From Inhella proteolytica (GTDB taxonomy: Bacteria; Pseudomonadota; Gammaproteobacteria; Burkholderiales; Burkholderiaceae_C), in the NCBI RefSeq assembly GCF_016093275.1, contig NZ_JAEDAK010000003.1:248001-312000 (forward strand): a stretch of 64,000 nucleotides of DNA, in the 5' to 3' direction. Both the position numbers and the translations under genes were made by a program. Positions 1 to 11,495 of this stretch are shown one piece after another (position 1 is the stretch's first letter; each line of letters begins with the position of its first letter). A model generated the notes under the pieces. That model worked only from the letters and a program-made list of their open reading frames with translations. It was not told the origin of the DNA and made no database searches.

Positions 1-3000
1 CGCCAGCCTGCTGAGCGGCGCGTCCCTGGCCCAGTGGGCCTTGCTGAAGCTGCTGCTGGGCGATTGGTGGGCCCGCATGCAGGCCGGCGGCGGGCGCTGG
101 GCGCTGCGCTTTGTGGTGCTGGTGTCGCTGGGCTGCGTGCTGGCCACCAGCCTGGGCAATGCCGCCCTGCTGGCTCAGGGCCGGCTGGCGGCGGGCGACC
201 TGGCGCAGGCCTGGCTGACCTGGTGGGTGGGCGACTGCGCCGGCATCCTGGTGGTCAGCCCCTTGCTCCTGATGCTGCTGCACCGCGGCGTGCGCGCGCA
301 CTGCGTGGCCAATCAGGCTTTTCCGGTGCTGGCGCTGGGCATCGGCCTGAGCCTCACCGGCAGCTTCACGGTGGGCCAGCTGGAGCGCGAGAGCGCGTTG
401 GCCGGCAAGCGCGCCGATCTGCGCCTACTGGCGCAAACCCTGCAGACGCAGATGAAGCTAGCCGAGGTGGGCGTGGCGCGCCTGGCCGATCTGCATTTCC
501 GCGTGGCGCTCAGCCCGGCCGAGTTCCAGACCGCCGGCACCGAGCTGCGCAACTCGCAGCACTGGATCCGCAATCTGGCCTATCTGCGCCGCATCCCGCA
601 CAGCGAGCGCGCGGCGCTGGAGGCCGAACTGGGCCAGCACATCGCCAGCCCGGGTGCCGACGGGCGGCTGGCAGTGGCCCCCGAACAGTCCAGCTACTGG
701 GTGGTGGTGCGCCTGAACCCGCACGGCGGACAGGAAGCCCGACTGGGGCTCGACGAAGGCAGCGACCCACCGCGCCGGGCCGTGATCGACCGGGCGCTGG
801 CCACGCGCCGGCCGGCGCTGAGCCCGGTGCTTCGCAATCTGCACTACGCCGAAAACGAGGAGCTGGCCGTGCTGCTGGCCGTCCCGACCTTCGAGCAAGG
901 CTACGAGGCCCCGCCGACCGGCCTGGTGGAAGCCGGCCTGCCCCTGGTGCCCCTGCTGCAGGCCGCCCTGGCCCAGTTCCCAGAGTGGCACGACCCGCTG
1001 CTGCTGCTGAGCGACGACGCCGCCCCCGCCGGCTTGCAGCGCCAGCGCGGCCAGGTGCAGGAGCTGCATGGCGAGGAGGCGCAGGCCGCCCTGCAGACCT
1101 GGCTGCGCGAAAGCCATCTGCAGCAGGCGGTGCGCTTTGGCGACCACCAATGGCTGCTGCGCACCCAGCCGCCCGAGCTGAACCTGCGCCCCAGCGCCCT
1201 GCAGCTGCTGACGCTCGCGGCCGGCCTGGCCTTCAGCGGCCTGCTCTCGGCCTTCCTGGCCGCACGCACGCGGCGCGACGAATCCCTGGCACGCTGGCAG
1301 GCCGAACTGGAGCTGCAGGTGGGCGAGCGCACACGCGACCTGGAGCAAGCCAACGCGCAGCTGCGCGAAGAGGTGGTGGAGCGCCAGCGCATGGCCGACC
1401 AGCTGCGCCAGTCCAGCGAGCAGCTGATGCATCAGACCGCGCAGCTGCACACCCTGCTGAAGTTCCTGCCCGACCTGGCGTGGCTGAAGGATGTCAACGG
1501 GCGCTACACCCTGGTCAACCCGGCGCTCGAGCGCTTCCTGGGCCGCAGCGCCGACGAACTGCTGGGGCATGCCGCCCAGGAGTTCCTGGACAGCAGCATC
1601 CTCGACCACGCCGCCGAGCTCGATGCCAGCGCCGCCCTGCTGAGCACGCCGCTGGAGACCGAGGTGGAGCTGGTGGACGCCAAGGGCCGGGCGCGCATCC
1701 ACAGCGTCACCCGCGTGGCCATTCGGGACGCCCAGGGCCAGCGCATCGGCCTGCTCGGGGTGGCACGGGACATCACCCAGCGGCGCGAACGCGAGGCCCT
1801 GCTGCAGCGCTTCCGCTGGCTGGCCGACAGCGCCGCCCAGGGCTTTGCCTTTGCCGACCTGCAAGGCCAGCTGGTCTACCTGAACCACACCGCGCGGCGC
1901 TGGCTGAACGACGAGGACTGGCAGGAAGGCCAGTCGCGCCACGCACGCGACTACCTGGGCGAGGACGCCCGCCAGCGCCTGCGCGAAGAGATCTGGCCCC
2001 AGGTGCAGACCCAGGGCCACTGGAACGGCCTGCTGCCGCTGCGCGGCCGCCCCGGCGCCCAGCCGCCCGAGCTGCACTCCAGCCTGTTCCTGATGCGCGA
2101 CGAGCAGGGCCAGGCCCGCTACGTGGCCCTGGTGATGACCGACCTGAGCGAGCGCCTGCGCCTGGAACGCGACCTGGACGAAGCGCGCCAGCGCGCCGAA
2201 AGCGCCAACCGCGCCAAGTCGGCCTTCCTGGCGAACATGAGCCATGAGATCCGCACCCCGCTGAATGCGGTGCTGGGCTACGCGCAGCTGCTGCGCGAGG
2301 ACGCCAGCCTGGGCAGCGGCGTGCGCGAGCGCGTGGAGAGCATCTACAACGCCGGCGCGCGCCTGCTGCGCCTGATCAACGACGTGCTGGATCTTTCCAA
2401 GATCGAGGCCGGCGCCCTGCAGCTGAACGCCGAGCGCGTCGACCTGTGCCGCGAGATCGAGGAATCCGTGCGCCTGCTGCAGGAGCGCGCGCGCTCCAGC
2501 GGGCTCGGCCTGACGCTGAGCCTGGAGCTGCCACGCCCCCTGCACGTGCTGATCGACCGCGGCAAGTTCGGCCAGGTGCTGCTGAACCTGCTGGGCAATG
2601 CGCTGAAGTTCACCGTGCAGGGCGGCGTGAGCGTCAGCGCCCGGCTGGATGACGCCGGTGCCCTGGACCTGCGCGTGCAGGACAGCGGCGCCGGCATGGA
2701 CGAAGCGGAGCTGAACCAGCTCTTCAGCCCCTTCGTGCAAGGCCAGGCCGGCCAGCTGCGTGGCGGCACCGGCCTGGGCCTGAGCCTCTCGCGCAGCCTG
2801 GTGCGCGCCATGGGCGGCGAGCTCAGCCTGAGCAGCCGCAAGGGCGAAGGCAGCTGCGCACGCATCCTGCTGCCGCTGCAGCGCTGCAGCGCCGCCGAGG
2901 CCCAGGGCGAGGCCAGCAGCGCCGCCCACAGCCGGCTGCGCCTGCGCCCAGGCAGCCACTGCCGCGTGCTGGTAGTGGAGGACGACCCCGACAGCCGCGA

Positions 3001-3597
3001 ACTGCTCGTGGCCCTGCTGCTGCAGATGGGCTGCCAGGTGCGTGCCGCCGAACATGGCGCGCAAGCCCTGGAGCGCCTGCGCGAGGAACCGGTGGAGCTC
3101 ATCCTGACCGACATGCGCATGCCCGTGATGGACGGCGTGGCCCTGCGCCAGCACCTGGCCGCGCACCCGGAGTGGAGCCGCATCCCGATGGTGGCCGTCA
3201 CCGCCTCCAGCCTGCTGCACGAACGCGAGGCCTTCATCGCCATGGGCTTCGCCGACTTCATCGCCAAGCCCTTCGACTTCAGCCAGATCCAGCTGATGCT
3301 GCGGACTCACGCCGGCGCCGAACTGGTGCCAGCCGACGCGCCCGACACGGGTAGCCGCACAACGCCGGAGGCCGCGCCAGAAACCGCGCCCAGCCCGCCG
3401 CCGGCCGACTGGCCGCAGGCCCTGGCCTGGGCCCAGGCCGGCCGCGCCGTGGAGCTGCGCGAATGGGTGCAGGCGCAGCCGGAATCCCCGCTGCGCCGGG
3501 AGCTGCTGGCCGCCCTGGCCCGCTACGATCTGCAAGCGGCAGAGGCCCTGCTGCAAACCCATTGCGGCGGCGCCGCCGCAGAGCCCGAGACCCCTGC

Positions 3598-3601
<4 letters not shown>
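1..3601 (+). CDS. MASE1/CHASE-type hybrid sensor histidine kinase (5' end missing)
   Basis: The reading frame is open from the left edge, so the true start lies outside the window. Counting from base 41, residues 1-95 are hydrophobic and resemble the end of a MASE1 membrane domain (WWVGDCAGILVVSPLLL). A periplasmic CHASE-like sensor follows to about 385, then a membrane helix near 390-410 and a coiled coil. Two PAS domains lie at roughly 475-590 and 600-720. A HisKA box (SHEIRTPLNAVLGY) is followed by a HATPase domain with N box LLNLLGNALKFT, DSGAGMD and GGTGLGLSLS. A receiver domain has its acceptor Asp in LILTDMRMPVMDG. It should autophosphorylate on His and pass phosphate to its receiver. 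The TGA overlaps the ATG of the next gene (ATGA), so the GGDEF-EAL regulator is the likely output partner. The signal sensed is unknown. Confidence 0.9.
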
Positions 3602-5393
<1,792 letters not shown>

Positions 5394-5397
<4 letters not shown>

Positions 5398-6623
5398 ACC
5401 AGCACCTCGGTCACCGCGGGGTGACCGAGAAAGGCCGCGGGGCTGGCGCTGGCGCCATAGGCACCGCTCTGAAAGATCACCACCAGATCGCCGATCTCGG
5501 CCTGCGGCAGCGCCATCTTGTCGGCCAGCAGATCGAGCGGCGTGCACAGCGGACCGACGGCCGACACCAGTTCGGCCGGACCGCCCTGGCGGTTGCCGAT
5601 CGTGACCGGGTAGTTCTTGCGGATCACCTGGCCGAAATTGCCGGACACGCTCAAATGGTGGTTCAGGCCGCCGTCACACACCAGATAGGTTTGTCCGCGC
5701 GAGACCTTCTTGTCGACGACACGGGTGACGTAGACACCCGCCTCTCCCACCAGATAACGGCCGAGTTCGATGACCAACTCGGCCTCGGGCAGCTCGCGGC
5801 GCGCGCGCTCCTGCAGCGCGGCCAGGTTCGCCCCGATCGGGCCCAGATCCAGGCGCTGCTCGCCCGGGAAGTAGGGGATGCCAAAGCCACCACCCAGATT
5901 GAGGAAGCGGATCGGCTGCGGCGTCTGCGCCGACAGGCGCAGGGCCAACTCGTAGCTCTTCTGCTGCGCCTCGCAGATCGATTCCGGCTTCAGGTTCTGC
6001 GAGCCCGCGAACAAGTGGAAGCCTTCGAACTGCAGGCCGCGCGCGCGCATCTCGTCCAGCACCGCCGGCACCTGCTCCACATCCACACCGAACTGCTTGG
6101 GCCCGCCGCCCATCTTCATGCCCGAGCCCTTGAGCTCGAAGTCCGGGTTGACACGCAGGGCCACCCGGGCCGGCAGACCCAGCTGCTCGGCCGCGCGCTG
6201 CAGCACGGCCAGTTCGCGTGCCGATTCCACATTCACCAGCACGCCGGCCGCCACCGCCTGCAGCAGCTCGGGGTCGCGCTTGCCAGGGCCGGCAAAGCTG
6301 ACCTCATGCGGGTCGGCGCCCGCGTCCAGCGCCACCTTGAGCTCACCGGCCGAGGCCACGTCGATGCCATCCAACAGCCGCGCCATATGGGCCACCACGG
6401 CGGGCATGGGGTTGGCCTTCATGGCGTAGTGCAGCTTGAGGCCCTGCGGCAGCGCGGCGCGCAGCTCGGCCACACGGCGGTCCAGCAGGCTGCGGTCCAC
6501 GGCATAGAAGGGCGTACTGCCGACGCGCGCGGCAATGCGGCTCAGCGGCTGGCCATTGATCAGCAGCTCACTGCCGGCGACGGCGAACTGGTCCATCGCC
6601 ACATGTTGGGGTACCTGACTCAT
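5394..6623 (-). CDS. Exosortase A-associated PLP-dependent decarboxylase
   Basis: This 409-residue fold-type III PLP enzyme resembles diaminopimelate/ornithine decarboxylases (LysA group), in the form regularly found near exosortase A loci. The PLP lysine is K69 in YAMKANPM. Also visible are HLFAGSQ, the glycine-rich phosphate loop NLGGGFGIPYF and the late CDGGLNHH active-site segment. It probably decarboxylates an amino acid or an amino-acyl adduct; the substrate is not known. Its ATG overlaps the stop codon of the upstream acyl-CoA ligase (ATGA), so the two are co-translated. Together with the divergent ACP gene they look like a small module that activates and tethers an acyl or amino acid group. 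The 3' end converges on the GGDEF-EAL gene with a 4-base overlap of stop codons. Confidence 0.88.
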
Positions 6624-8224
6624 GCGTTGCCCTTGGGCTCATGGAGCGCCTTGGCCAGGCTGCTCCGGTCAATCTTGCCGTTCGGGTTGCGAGGCAGCGG
6701 GCCTGCGCGCTCCTCGATGGTGGCGGGCACCATATAGGCCGGCATCTGCTGCCGGCACTGCGCCAGCAGCGCCGCCTGGTCGATGTGCTCCTGCCCCGCC
6801 GGGGGCGTGGCGATCACATAGATCGCCTGGCCCAGCTGCGGGTGATCCACGCCGAAGGCCGCGCATTCGCCCACCAGCTGGGTCGCGTACAGCACCTCCT
6901 CGACCTCGGTCGGGCTGACGCGGTAGCCGCTGGTTTTGATCATCTCGTCGCGCCGGCCGATGAAGTACAGGAAGCCGTCGGCATCCTTGCGCACGGTGTC
7001 GCCGCTGAACACCGCGTACTCCGGCAACTGCAGACCGGACAGCCGTGCCGCTGTCGAGGGCGGCAGCAGCTTGTAGCGCTCGGCGGTCTTCTCGGGGTCG
7101 CCCCAGTAGCCCATGCCCACCAGGGCACCACGGTGCACCAGCTCGCCCGGCTCATCCGGGCCGCACTCGCTGCCGTCCTCGCGGAGCACGAGAATCTCGG
7201 CGTTCGGAATCGCCTTGCCGATCGAATCGGGCCGGCGATCCACTTCCTCGGGCGGCAGGTAGGTGGAACGGAAGGCCTCGGTGAGGCCATACATCAAGAA
7301 CGGCTTGGCAGACGGAACTCGCTGGCGCAGTGCCTGCAGGGTGTCGTGCGGCATGCGTCCGCCGGTGTTGGCGAAGTAGCGCAGGTGCTCGTTGACCGCC
7401 GCGGGCCACTCCAGTTGAGTCAGCTGGATGTAGAGCGGCGGCACGGCGGTCAGGCCGGTGATGCGCTCCTTCTCCAGCGCCCGCAGCACGTCGCGCGGCA
7501 GCAGGTAGTTCAAGAGCACCACGCGCGCGCCGGCGTGGAAGGCGGTGGTGAGCTGGCTGAAACCGGCATCGAAGGACAGGGGCAAGGCTGCCAGCAGGCT
7601 GTCGTCCGCGTGATTGCCCAGGTAGCTGGCCACCGATTTGGCTCCCGCCACCATATTGCGATGGCTCAGCACCACACCCTTGGGCCGGCCGGTGCTGCCG
7701 CTGGTGTAGAGGATGGACAGCACATCGCTGTCCACGACACGGTGCGGCCTGCGCGCCGCGGACTGCAGGGCTTCAGCCCAGTCCAGCACGGCCCAGGGCT
7801 GGGCGGACTGCTGCGCGGCACCTTCCGTCAGGATCACCGCGCGCAAGTCCGGGCACTCGGCCAGCACCGGCAGCAACTGCAGGTAGCGATCGGCCGAAGT
7901 CACCAGCACCCGCACGCCGCAGTCACGGGCGATGAAACCGAGTTGCTCGGGTTTGAGCAGCGGATTGATCGGCACGAAGACCCCGCCAGCGGCCGGCGCA
8001 CCGAAGCTCGCCACGACCGTCTCGAAGCGTTTTTCCAGGTAGATACCGACCCGTTCGCCGCGCTGCAAACCCAGCTCCAGCAAGGCATGGGCAAAGCCCC
8101 GGACCTGAGACCAGAGTTCGGCATAGCTGAGCTCGGCGGCGCGGTAGCTCAGCGCAGGGGCGTCGGGCGATCGGGCGGCGCTGCGCTCGATCAATTCGTG
8201 CAGGAGGTGGGCTTCGGTGGACAT
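6620..8224 (-). CDS. Exosortase A-associated AMP-forming acyl-CoA/ACP ligase
   Basis: The protein has 534 residues when started at the ATG at 8224 (MSTEAHLLHEL); an in-frame ATG at 8257 would add 11 residues with no family character. It is an ANL-superfamily adenylating enzyme. The P-loop-like motif ILYTSGSTGRPKG is followed by VLSHRN, the aromatic motif FLMYGLTEAF, the YFIGRRDEMIKTSGYRV hinge region and the C-terminal catalytic Lys in PRNPNGKIDRS. Such enzymes activate a carboxylic acid as acyl-AMP and transfer it to CoA or a phosphopantetheine arm. The ACP encoded just across the divergent intergenic region is the natural acceptor candidate. It is co-translated with the PLP decarboxylase downstream. 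The substrate acid cannot be read from sequence. Confidence 0.9.
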   Translation of the reverse strand: MSTEAHLLHELIERSAARSPDAPALSYRAAELSYAELWSQVRGFAHALLELGLQRGERVGIYLEKRFETVVASFGAPAAGGVFVPINPLLKPEQLGFIARDCGVRVLVTSADRYLQLLPVLAECPDLRAVILTEGAAQQSAQPWAVLDWAEALQSAARRPHRVVDSDVLSILYTSGSTGRPKGVVLSHRNMVAGAKSVASYLGNHADDSLLAALPLSFDAGFSQLTTAFHAGARVVLLNYLLPRDVLRALEKERITGLTAVPPLYIQLTQLEWPAAVNEHLRYFANTGGRMPHDTLQALRQRVPSAKPFLMYGLTEAFRSTYLPPEEVDRRPDSIGKAIPNAEILVLREDGSECGPDEPGELVHRGALVGMGYWGDPEKTAERYKLLPPSTAARLSGLQLPEYAVFSGDTVRKDADGFLYFIGRRDEMIKTSGYRVSPTEVEEVLYATQLVGECAAFGVDHPQLGQAIYVIATPPAGQEHIDQAALLAQCRQQMPAYMVPATIEERAGPLPRNPNGKIDRSSLAKALHEPKGNA

Positions 8225-8271
8225 GGAGAACCGGCAGGGCGGCAAGGTGCCGGGCAATGTAGCGCAGCGCT

Positions 8272-8308
8272 CCCCCGGGGACCGGGGGTTCCCCCAGGTC
8301 CACGGGGG
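8272..8308. repeat. Nested inverted repeat between divergent ligase and ACP operons
   Basis: The 157-base gap between the divergent starts (8224 and 8382) contains a left arm CCCCCGGGGACC (8272-8283) and a right arm GGTCCACGGGGG (8297-8308), complementary except for one position. Inside them sits a second inverted repeat, GGGGGTTCCCCC (8284-8295). The structure is about 75 bases upstream of the ACP start and about 50 upstream of the ligase start. It could be an operator or an RNA hairpin in one of the leaders. A motif CTTAAGAT follows at about 8318. No confident promoter hexamers were identified. Confidence 0.5.
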
Positions 8309-8381
8309 CCCCGCCGCTTAAGATTTCGCCCCCTCTCCCAACCCGGGCCAGGCGCTGGCGCCGCCCTTTGAAAGCCCTCCC

Positions 8382-8636
8382 ATGTCCGCTGATTTGCAGT
8401 CGCAGGTCCTGAGCCTGCTTGATGACGTCTTGAGCCTGGGCGGCCGTGCGCAGCAATTTCAAGCCAGCACGCCGCTGCTGGGGGCCGTACCGGAACTGGA
8501 CTCCATGGCCGTGGTGTCTCTGATCACCGGCATGGAGGAGCGACTGGGAATCAGTGTCGAAGACGACGAGATCGACGGCGATGTGTTTGCAACCGTGGGG
8601 AGTCTGGTGGATTTCGTCTCGGCCAAGCTTGGCTGA
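8382..8636 (+). CDS. Exosortase A-associated acyl carrier protein
   Basis: An 84-residue protein of acyl carrier size and helical pattern. The phosphopantetheine attachment serine is S41 in PELDSMAVVSL, and the following helix (GMEERLGISVEDDEIDGDVF) is acidic, as usual in carrier proteins. It is the first gene of the long plus-strand series and sits 6 bases before hydrolase 2. It diverges from the acyl-CoA ligase and PLP decarboxylase genes, so it probably carries the acyl group made by that ligase. It is not a housekeeping fatty acid ACP: the DSL core is DSM and there are no fab genes beside it. It needs 4'-phosphopantetheinylation by a transferase not encoded here. Confidence 0.9.
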   Translation: MSADLQSQVLSLLDDVLSLGGRAQQFQASTPLLGAVPELDSMAVVSLITGMEERLGISVEDDEIDGDVFATVGSLVDFVSAKLG

Positions 8637-8642
8637 CGCTGG

Positions 8643-9440
8643 ATGACACGCACCGCCTTCTTTCTGGCCGGAACGCCGGGCTACCGCTTCGCGCTGCATC
8701 ACCGGCCGGACACACCGGTGCGTGCGGCCCTGTTGCTGCTGCCGCCCTGGGCTGAAGAGCTGAACAAGATGCGGCGGGTGCTGGCCCACGCGGCACAGGC
8801 TTTTGCGCAGGCCGGATTTGCGGTGCTGCAGCTGGATCTGCTGGGCTGCGGTGACAGCAGCGGCGACTTCGCGGATGCAAGCTGGGATGCCTGGCAGCAG
8901 GACATCCGCCTCGGCCAGGAATGGCTGCGCGAGCAGCACCCCGAGGTGCCGCTGATCGCCTGGGGCGTGCGTGCGGGCTGCCTGCTGGGCCAGGACCTCG
9001 CCTGGGACGCCCGGCTGTGGTGGCAACCGGCCCTGCAAGGCAAGACGGTGCTCCAGCAGTTTCTGCGGCTGCGCCTGGCGGCGGAATTGGGCCAAGGGCA
9101 GCGAGGCAACACGGCAGCCCTGCTGGCAGACCTGGCCAGTGGCGCCACCGTCTGCGTGGCGGGCTACGGGCTGCGGCAGGGCCTCAGCGATGGGCTGGCC
9201 AGCGCCCAGCTGAACGCCCCGGACCAGAGCACGCTGTGGCTGGAGGTCCAAACGCAGGATGCTCCACAGCTGCTGCCCGCCTCGGAGCGACTGTTGCAGC
9301 AATGGGCGCGCCCCGAGCGCATCAGCGCCCAAGCGGTACAGGGCCCGCAACCCTGGGCCACCACCGAACTGGAGGACTGCCCTGCACTCGCCCAGACCAG
9401 CCTGAGCTGGCTGCAACAGCAGAGAGGGCAGCGCGCATGA
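8643..9440 (+). CDS. Exosortase A-associated alpha/beta hydrolase fold protein (hydrolase 2 type)
   Basis: A 265-residue alpha/beta-hydrolase-fold protein of the type annotated as hydrolase 2 of exosortase A systems. The N-terminal part shows LLLLPPWAEELNKMRR and VLQLDLLGCGDSSGDF, typical of the family. At the nucleophile elbow (108-112) the sequence is GVRAG: Arg stands where Ser or Cys would be, so classical hydrolase activity is doubtful. It may be a non-catalytic partner of hydrolase 1 or bind the ACP-linked product. It lies 6 bases after the ACP gene, and its TGA overlaps the ATG of hydrolase 1. Confidence 0.85.
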   Translation: MTRTAFFLAGTPGYRFALHHRPDTPVRAALLLLPPWAEELNKMRRVLAHAAQAFAQAGFAVLQLDLLGCGDSSGDFADASWDAWQQDIRLGQEWLREQHPEVPLIAWGVRAGCLLGQDLAWDARLWWQPALQGKTVLQQFLRLRLAAELGQGQRGNTAALLADLASGATVCVAGYGLRQGLSDGLASAQLNAPDQSTLWLEVQTQDAPQLLPASERLLQQWARPERISAQAVQGPQPWATTELEDCPALAQTSLSWLQQQRGQRA

Positions 9441-10312
9441 ACACGATCGAACACCAGGGCGTGCGCGAGACCCTGTTGCCCCTGAGCCTGCAGGGCCGCC
9501 GGAGCGTGGCGCTGCTGAGCGAACCGGCGCAGGCACCGCTGGCGACGGTGGCCGTGTTGGTAATCGTTGGGGGCCCGCAGTACCGCGTGGGCGCACACCG
9601 CCAGTTCGTGAAGATGGCCCGTGCCCTGGCCGCTGGCGGCTATGCCGTGCTGCGCTTCGACCACCGCGGTCTCGGGGATTGCGTGGACGCGCTGCGCAGC
9701 TTCGAAGTCCTGGACGACGACATTGATGGCGCCATCGGCGCACTGCGCCAGGCCCGCCCGGACTTGCAGGGCGTGGTGCTTTGGGGCCTTTGCGACGGCG
9801 CCTCGGCAGCCCTGCTGCACGCCGCTCGCCGGCCGCAGGACTTCGTCCGCGGCTGGGTGCTGGCCAACCCTTGGACGCGCTCGCCGCAAAGCGAGGCGGC
9901 GGCACGCGTCAAGCACTACTACTGGGAGCGCCTGCGCAACCCGGCCTTCTGGCGCAAGCTGCTCAGCGGCGGGGTCGGGCTGGGAGCCCTGCGGGGCTGG
10001 TGGCAGGCGCGCCGCTTGGCCGCTCAGCGGCCGCAAGCCGCCGCCGGCCCGATGGCGTTTCAGGACGCCATGGCAAAAGGCTGGCGTGCGGGCCACGGCC
10101 CGCTGCTGCTGCAGCTGTGCTCCGCCGACTTGACGGCGCAGGAGTTCCTGCACACCGCCGCCCACCGCCCGAGCTGGCAGGGTTGGGATGGCCGCAACCA
10201 GCTGGAGCGGCGCGACTACGCGGGGGCGGATCACACCTTCTCGCAGCCCGAAGCCTTGCAGGCTGCGCTGGCCGACACCCTGGCCTGGCTGCAGCGCCAC
10301 TTTCCGGCCTGA
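9437..10312 (+). CDS. Exosortase A-associated alpha/beta hydrolase (hydrolase 1 type)
   Basis: A 291-residue alpha/beta-hydrolase-fold protein. The oxyanion region reads VLVIVGGPQYRVGAHRQF, a signature I associate with hydrolase 1 of exosortase A systems, followed by VLRFDHRGLGD. The nucleophile elbow is WGLCDGASA, so the putative nucleophile is Cys119 rather than Ser. A late His is available in YAGADHTFSQP. It may release or transfer an acyl group from the nearby ACP, acting as a thioesterase or acyltransferase; this is inference. The start ATG overlaps the previous TGA. A longer in-frame reading from 8921 runs through the hydrolase 2 gene in another frame and is rejected. Confidence 0.87.
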   Translation: MNTIEHQGVRETLLPLSLQGRRSVALLSEPAQAPLATVAVLVIVGGPQYRVGAHRQFVKMARALAAGGYAVLRFDHRGLGDCVDALRSFEVLDDDIDGAIGALRQARPDLQGVVLWGLCDGASAALLHAARRPQDFVRGWVLANPWTRSPQSEAAARVKHYYWERLRNPAFWRKLLSGGVGLGALRGWWQARRLAAQRPQAAAGPMAFQDAMAKGWRAGHGPLLLQLCSADLTAQEFLHTAAHRPSWQGWDGRNQLERRDYAGADHTFSQPEALQAALADTLAWLQRHFPA

Positions 10313-10316
10313 GTGC

Positions 10317-11495
10317 ATGCACGCCATGCTTGACGCCCCCTTCACCCAACCCAAGAGCCCGGTGTTCGGCTGGGCCAGCCTGGGCGGCGCTACGGCCCAC
10401 GCGCCGGGCGTCCAACAGCTGCCGCAGCGCCGGCTCACCACCAGCGGGCGCGCCGCCATCCTGCAGGCACTGCGCCAGATGAAACTGCCCACCGGCAGCG
10501 CCGTGCTGCTGCCCAGTTACCACTGTCCCACGATGGTGGCGCCGGTGCTGGTGGCGGGCTTGGAGCCGCGCTACTACGGGCTTGATGCCCAGGGCTTGCC
10601 CCTGCTTCCAGAAAGCCCCGGGGCTGAGGTGCGCGCGGTGCTGGTGCCGCAGCTGTTCGGTATCGCGCGTTCGCTGGCCCCGGTACGGGCCTGGTGCGAC
10701 CGCCACGGCGTGAGCCTGATCGAGGACTGCGCGCATTGCCTGTTCGGGCAAGCCGGCGAGCGCCCCGTGGGCGCCTGGGGCGACTGGGCCACGGCCAGCC
10801 TCACCAAGTTCATGCCGGTGCCGGAGGCCGGCCTGCTCGCCTCGGCGGCGCACTCTCTGCAGGCATGGCAACCGGCAGGGCGCGGCGCCCTGGCGGAATG
10901 CAAGGCCGCGCTGGACACCCTGGAGCTGGCCAGCCGCTTCCGCCGCCTGCGCGGCCTCAACACGGTGTTGAACGCGCTGTTTGCGTTGAAGAACCGCGGC
11001 CGGTCGGTTTCGGCGCCGCGGGCCCGCACGGCACCGCCAGCCCCATCGGCCGAACAGCTGATGCGCGGCTGCGACATGGCACGCGTGGACAGCGCTCCCC
11101 TGCGGCTCAGTGCCGCGCTGGTGGAACTGCCGCAGGGACGGCTGTTGCAGCGCCGACAGGCGCTGTTCCGGCGCTACGGGCAAGGCCTACAGGGGCTCCA
11201 AGGTGCGCGCCCCTTGTTCGCGGATGCAGGGACGCCGCTGGCGCCTTATGTGTTCCCGCTCTGGGTGGACGAACCCGAACCCGTCTACCGCGCCTTGCAT
11301 GCGCTCAATGCACCCGTGTTCCGCTGGGATCAGCTTTGGCCCGGCACGCCGGCCGACCTGCCCGGGGACCAAGGGCCGCTGTGGAGCCGCCATGTCCTGC
11401 AACTGCTTTGCCACCAAGATCTGGACGACGCCGAAGTGGAGCGCTTGATTGCGCTGCTGCGGCGGCTGATCCAGCCCCCCAGGGAGAACCCATGA
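10317..11495 (+). CDS. DegT/DnrJ/EryC1/StrS-family PLP aminotransferase
   Basis: The start is ATG 10317, with a second ATG at 10326. The product has 392 residues and a fold-type I sugar/polyol aminotransferase pattern: LPSYHCPTMV near 65-75, the PLP-binding Asp137 in IEDCAH, and the Schiff-base Lys164 in ASLTKFMPVPEAG. DegT-family enzymes usually aminate a nucleotide-linked keto-sugar using Glu or Gln. No dehydratase making such a keto-sugar was seen in the window. It is followed, with ATGA overlap, by a GNAT/FemAB-type acyltransferase, so the pair may make an N-acylated amino sugar or modify an amine-bearing product. The substrate is not certain. Confidence 0.82.
   Translation: MHAMLDAPFTQPKSPVFGWASLGGATAHAPGVQQLPQRRLTTSGRAAILQALRQMKLPTGSAVLLPSYHCPTMVAPVLVAGLEPRYYGLDAQGLPLLPESPGAEVRAVLVPQLFGIARSLAPVRAWCDRHGVSLIEDCAHCLFGQAGERPVGAWGDWATASLTKFMPVPEAGLLASAAHSLQAWQPAGRGALAECKAALDTLELASRFRRLRGLNTVLNALFALKNRGRSVSAPRARTAPPAPSAEQLMRGCDMARVDSAPLRLSAALVELPQGRLLQRRQALFRRYGQGLQGLQGARPLFADAGTPLAPYVFPLWVDEPEPVYRALHALNAPVFRWDQLWPGTPADLPGDQGPLWSRHVLQLLCHQDLDDAEVERLIALLRRLIQPPRENP

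Noticed and set aside
34-2247. Long plus-strand frame offset from the kinase
   Set aside because: Arg/Ala/Pro/Gly-rich low-complexity translation with no family features; a shadow of the kinase.
458-3562. 1034-residue open frame on the minus strand opposite the hybrid kinase
   Set aside because: No recognisable motif; the opposite frame contains complete kinase and receiver signatures. GC-rich codon bias keeps antisense frames open.
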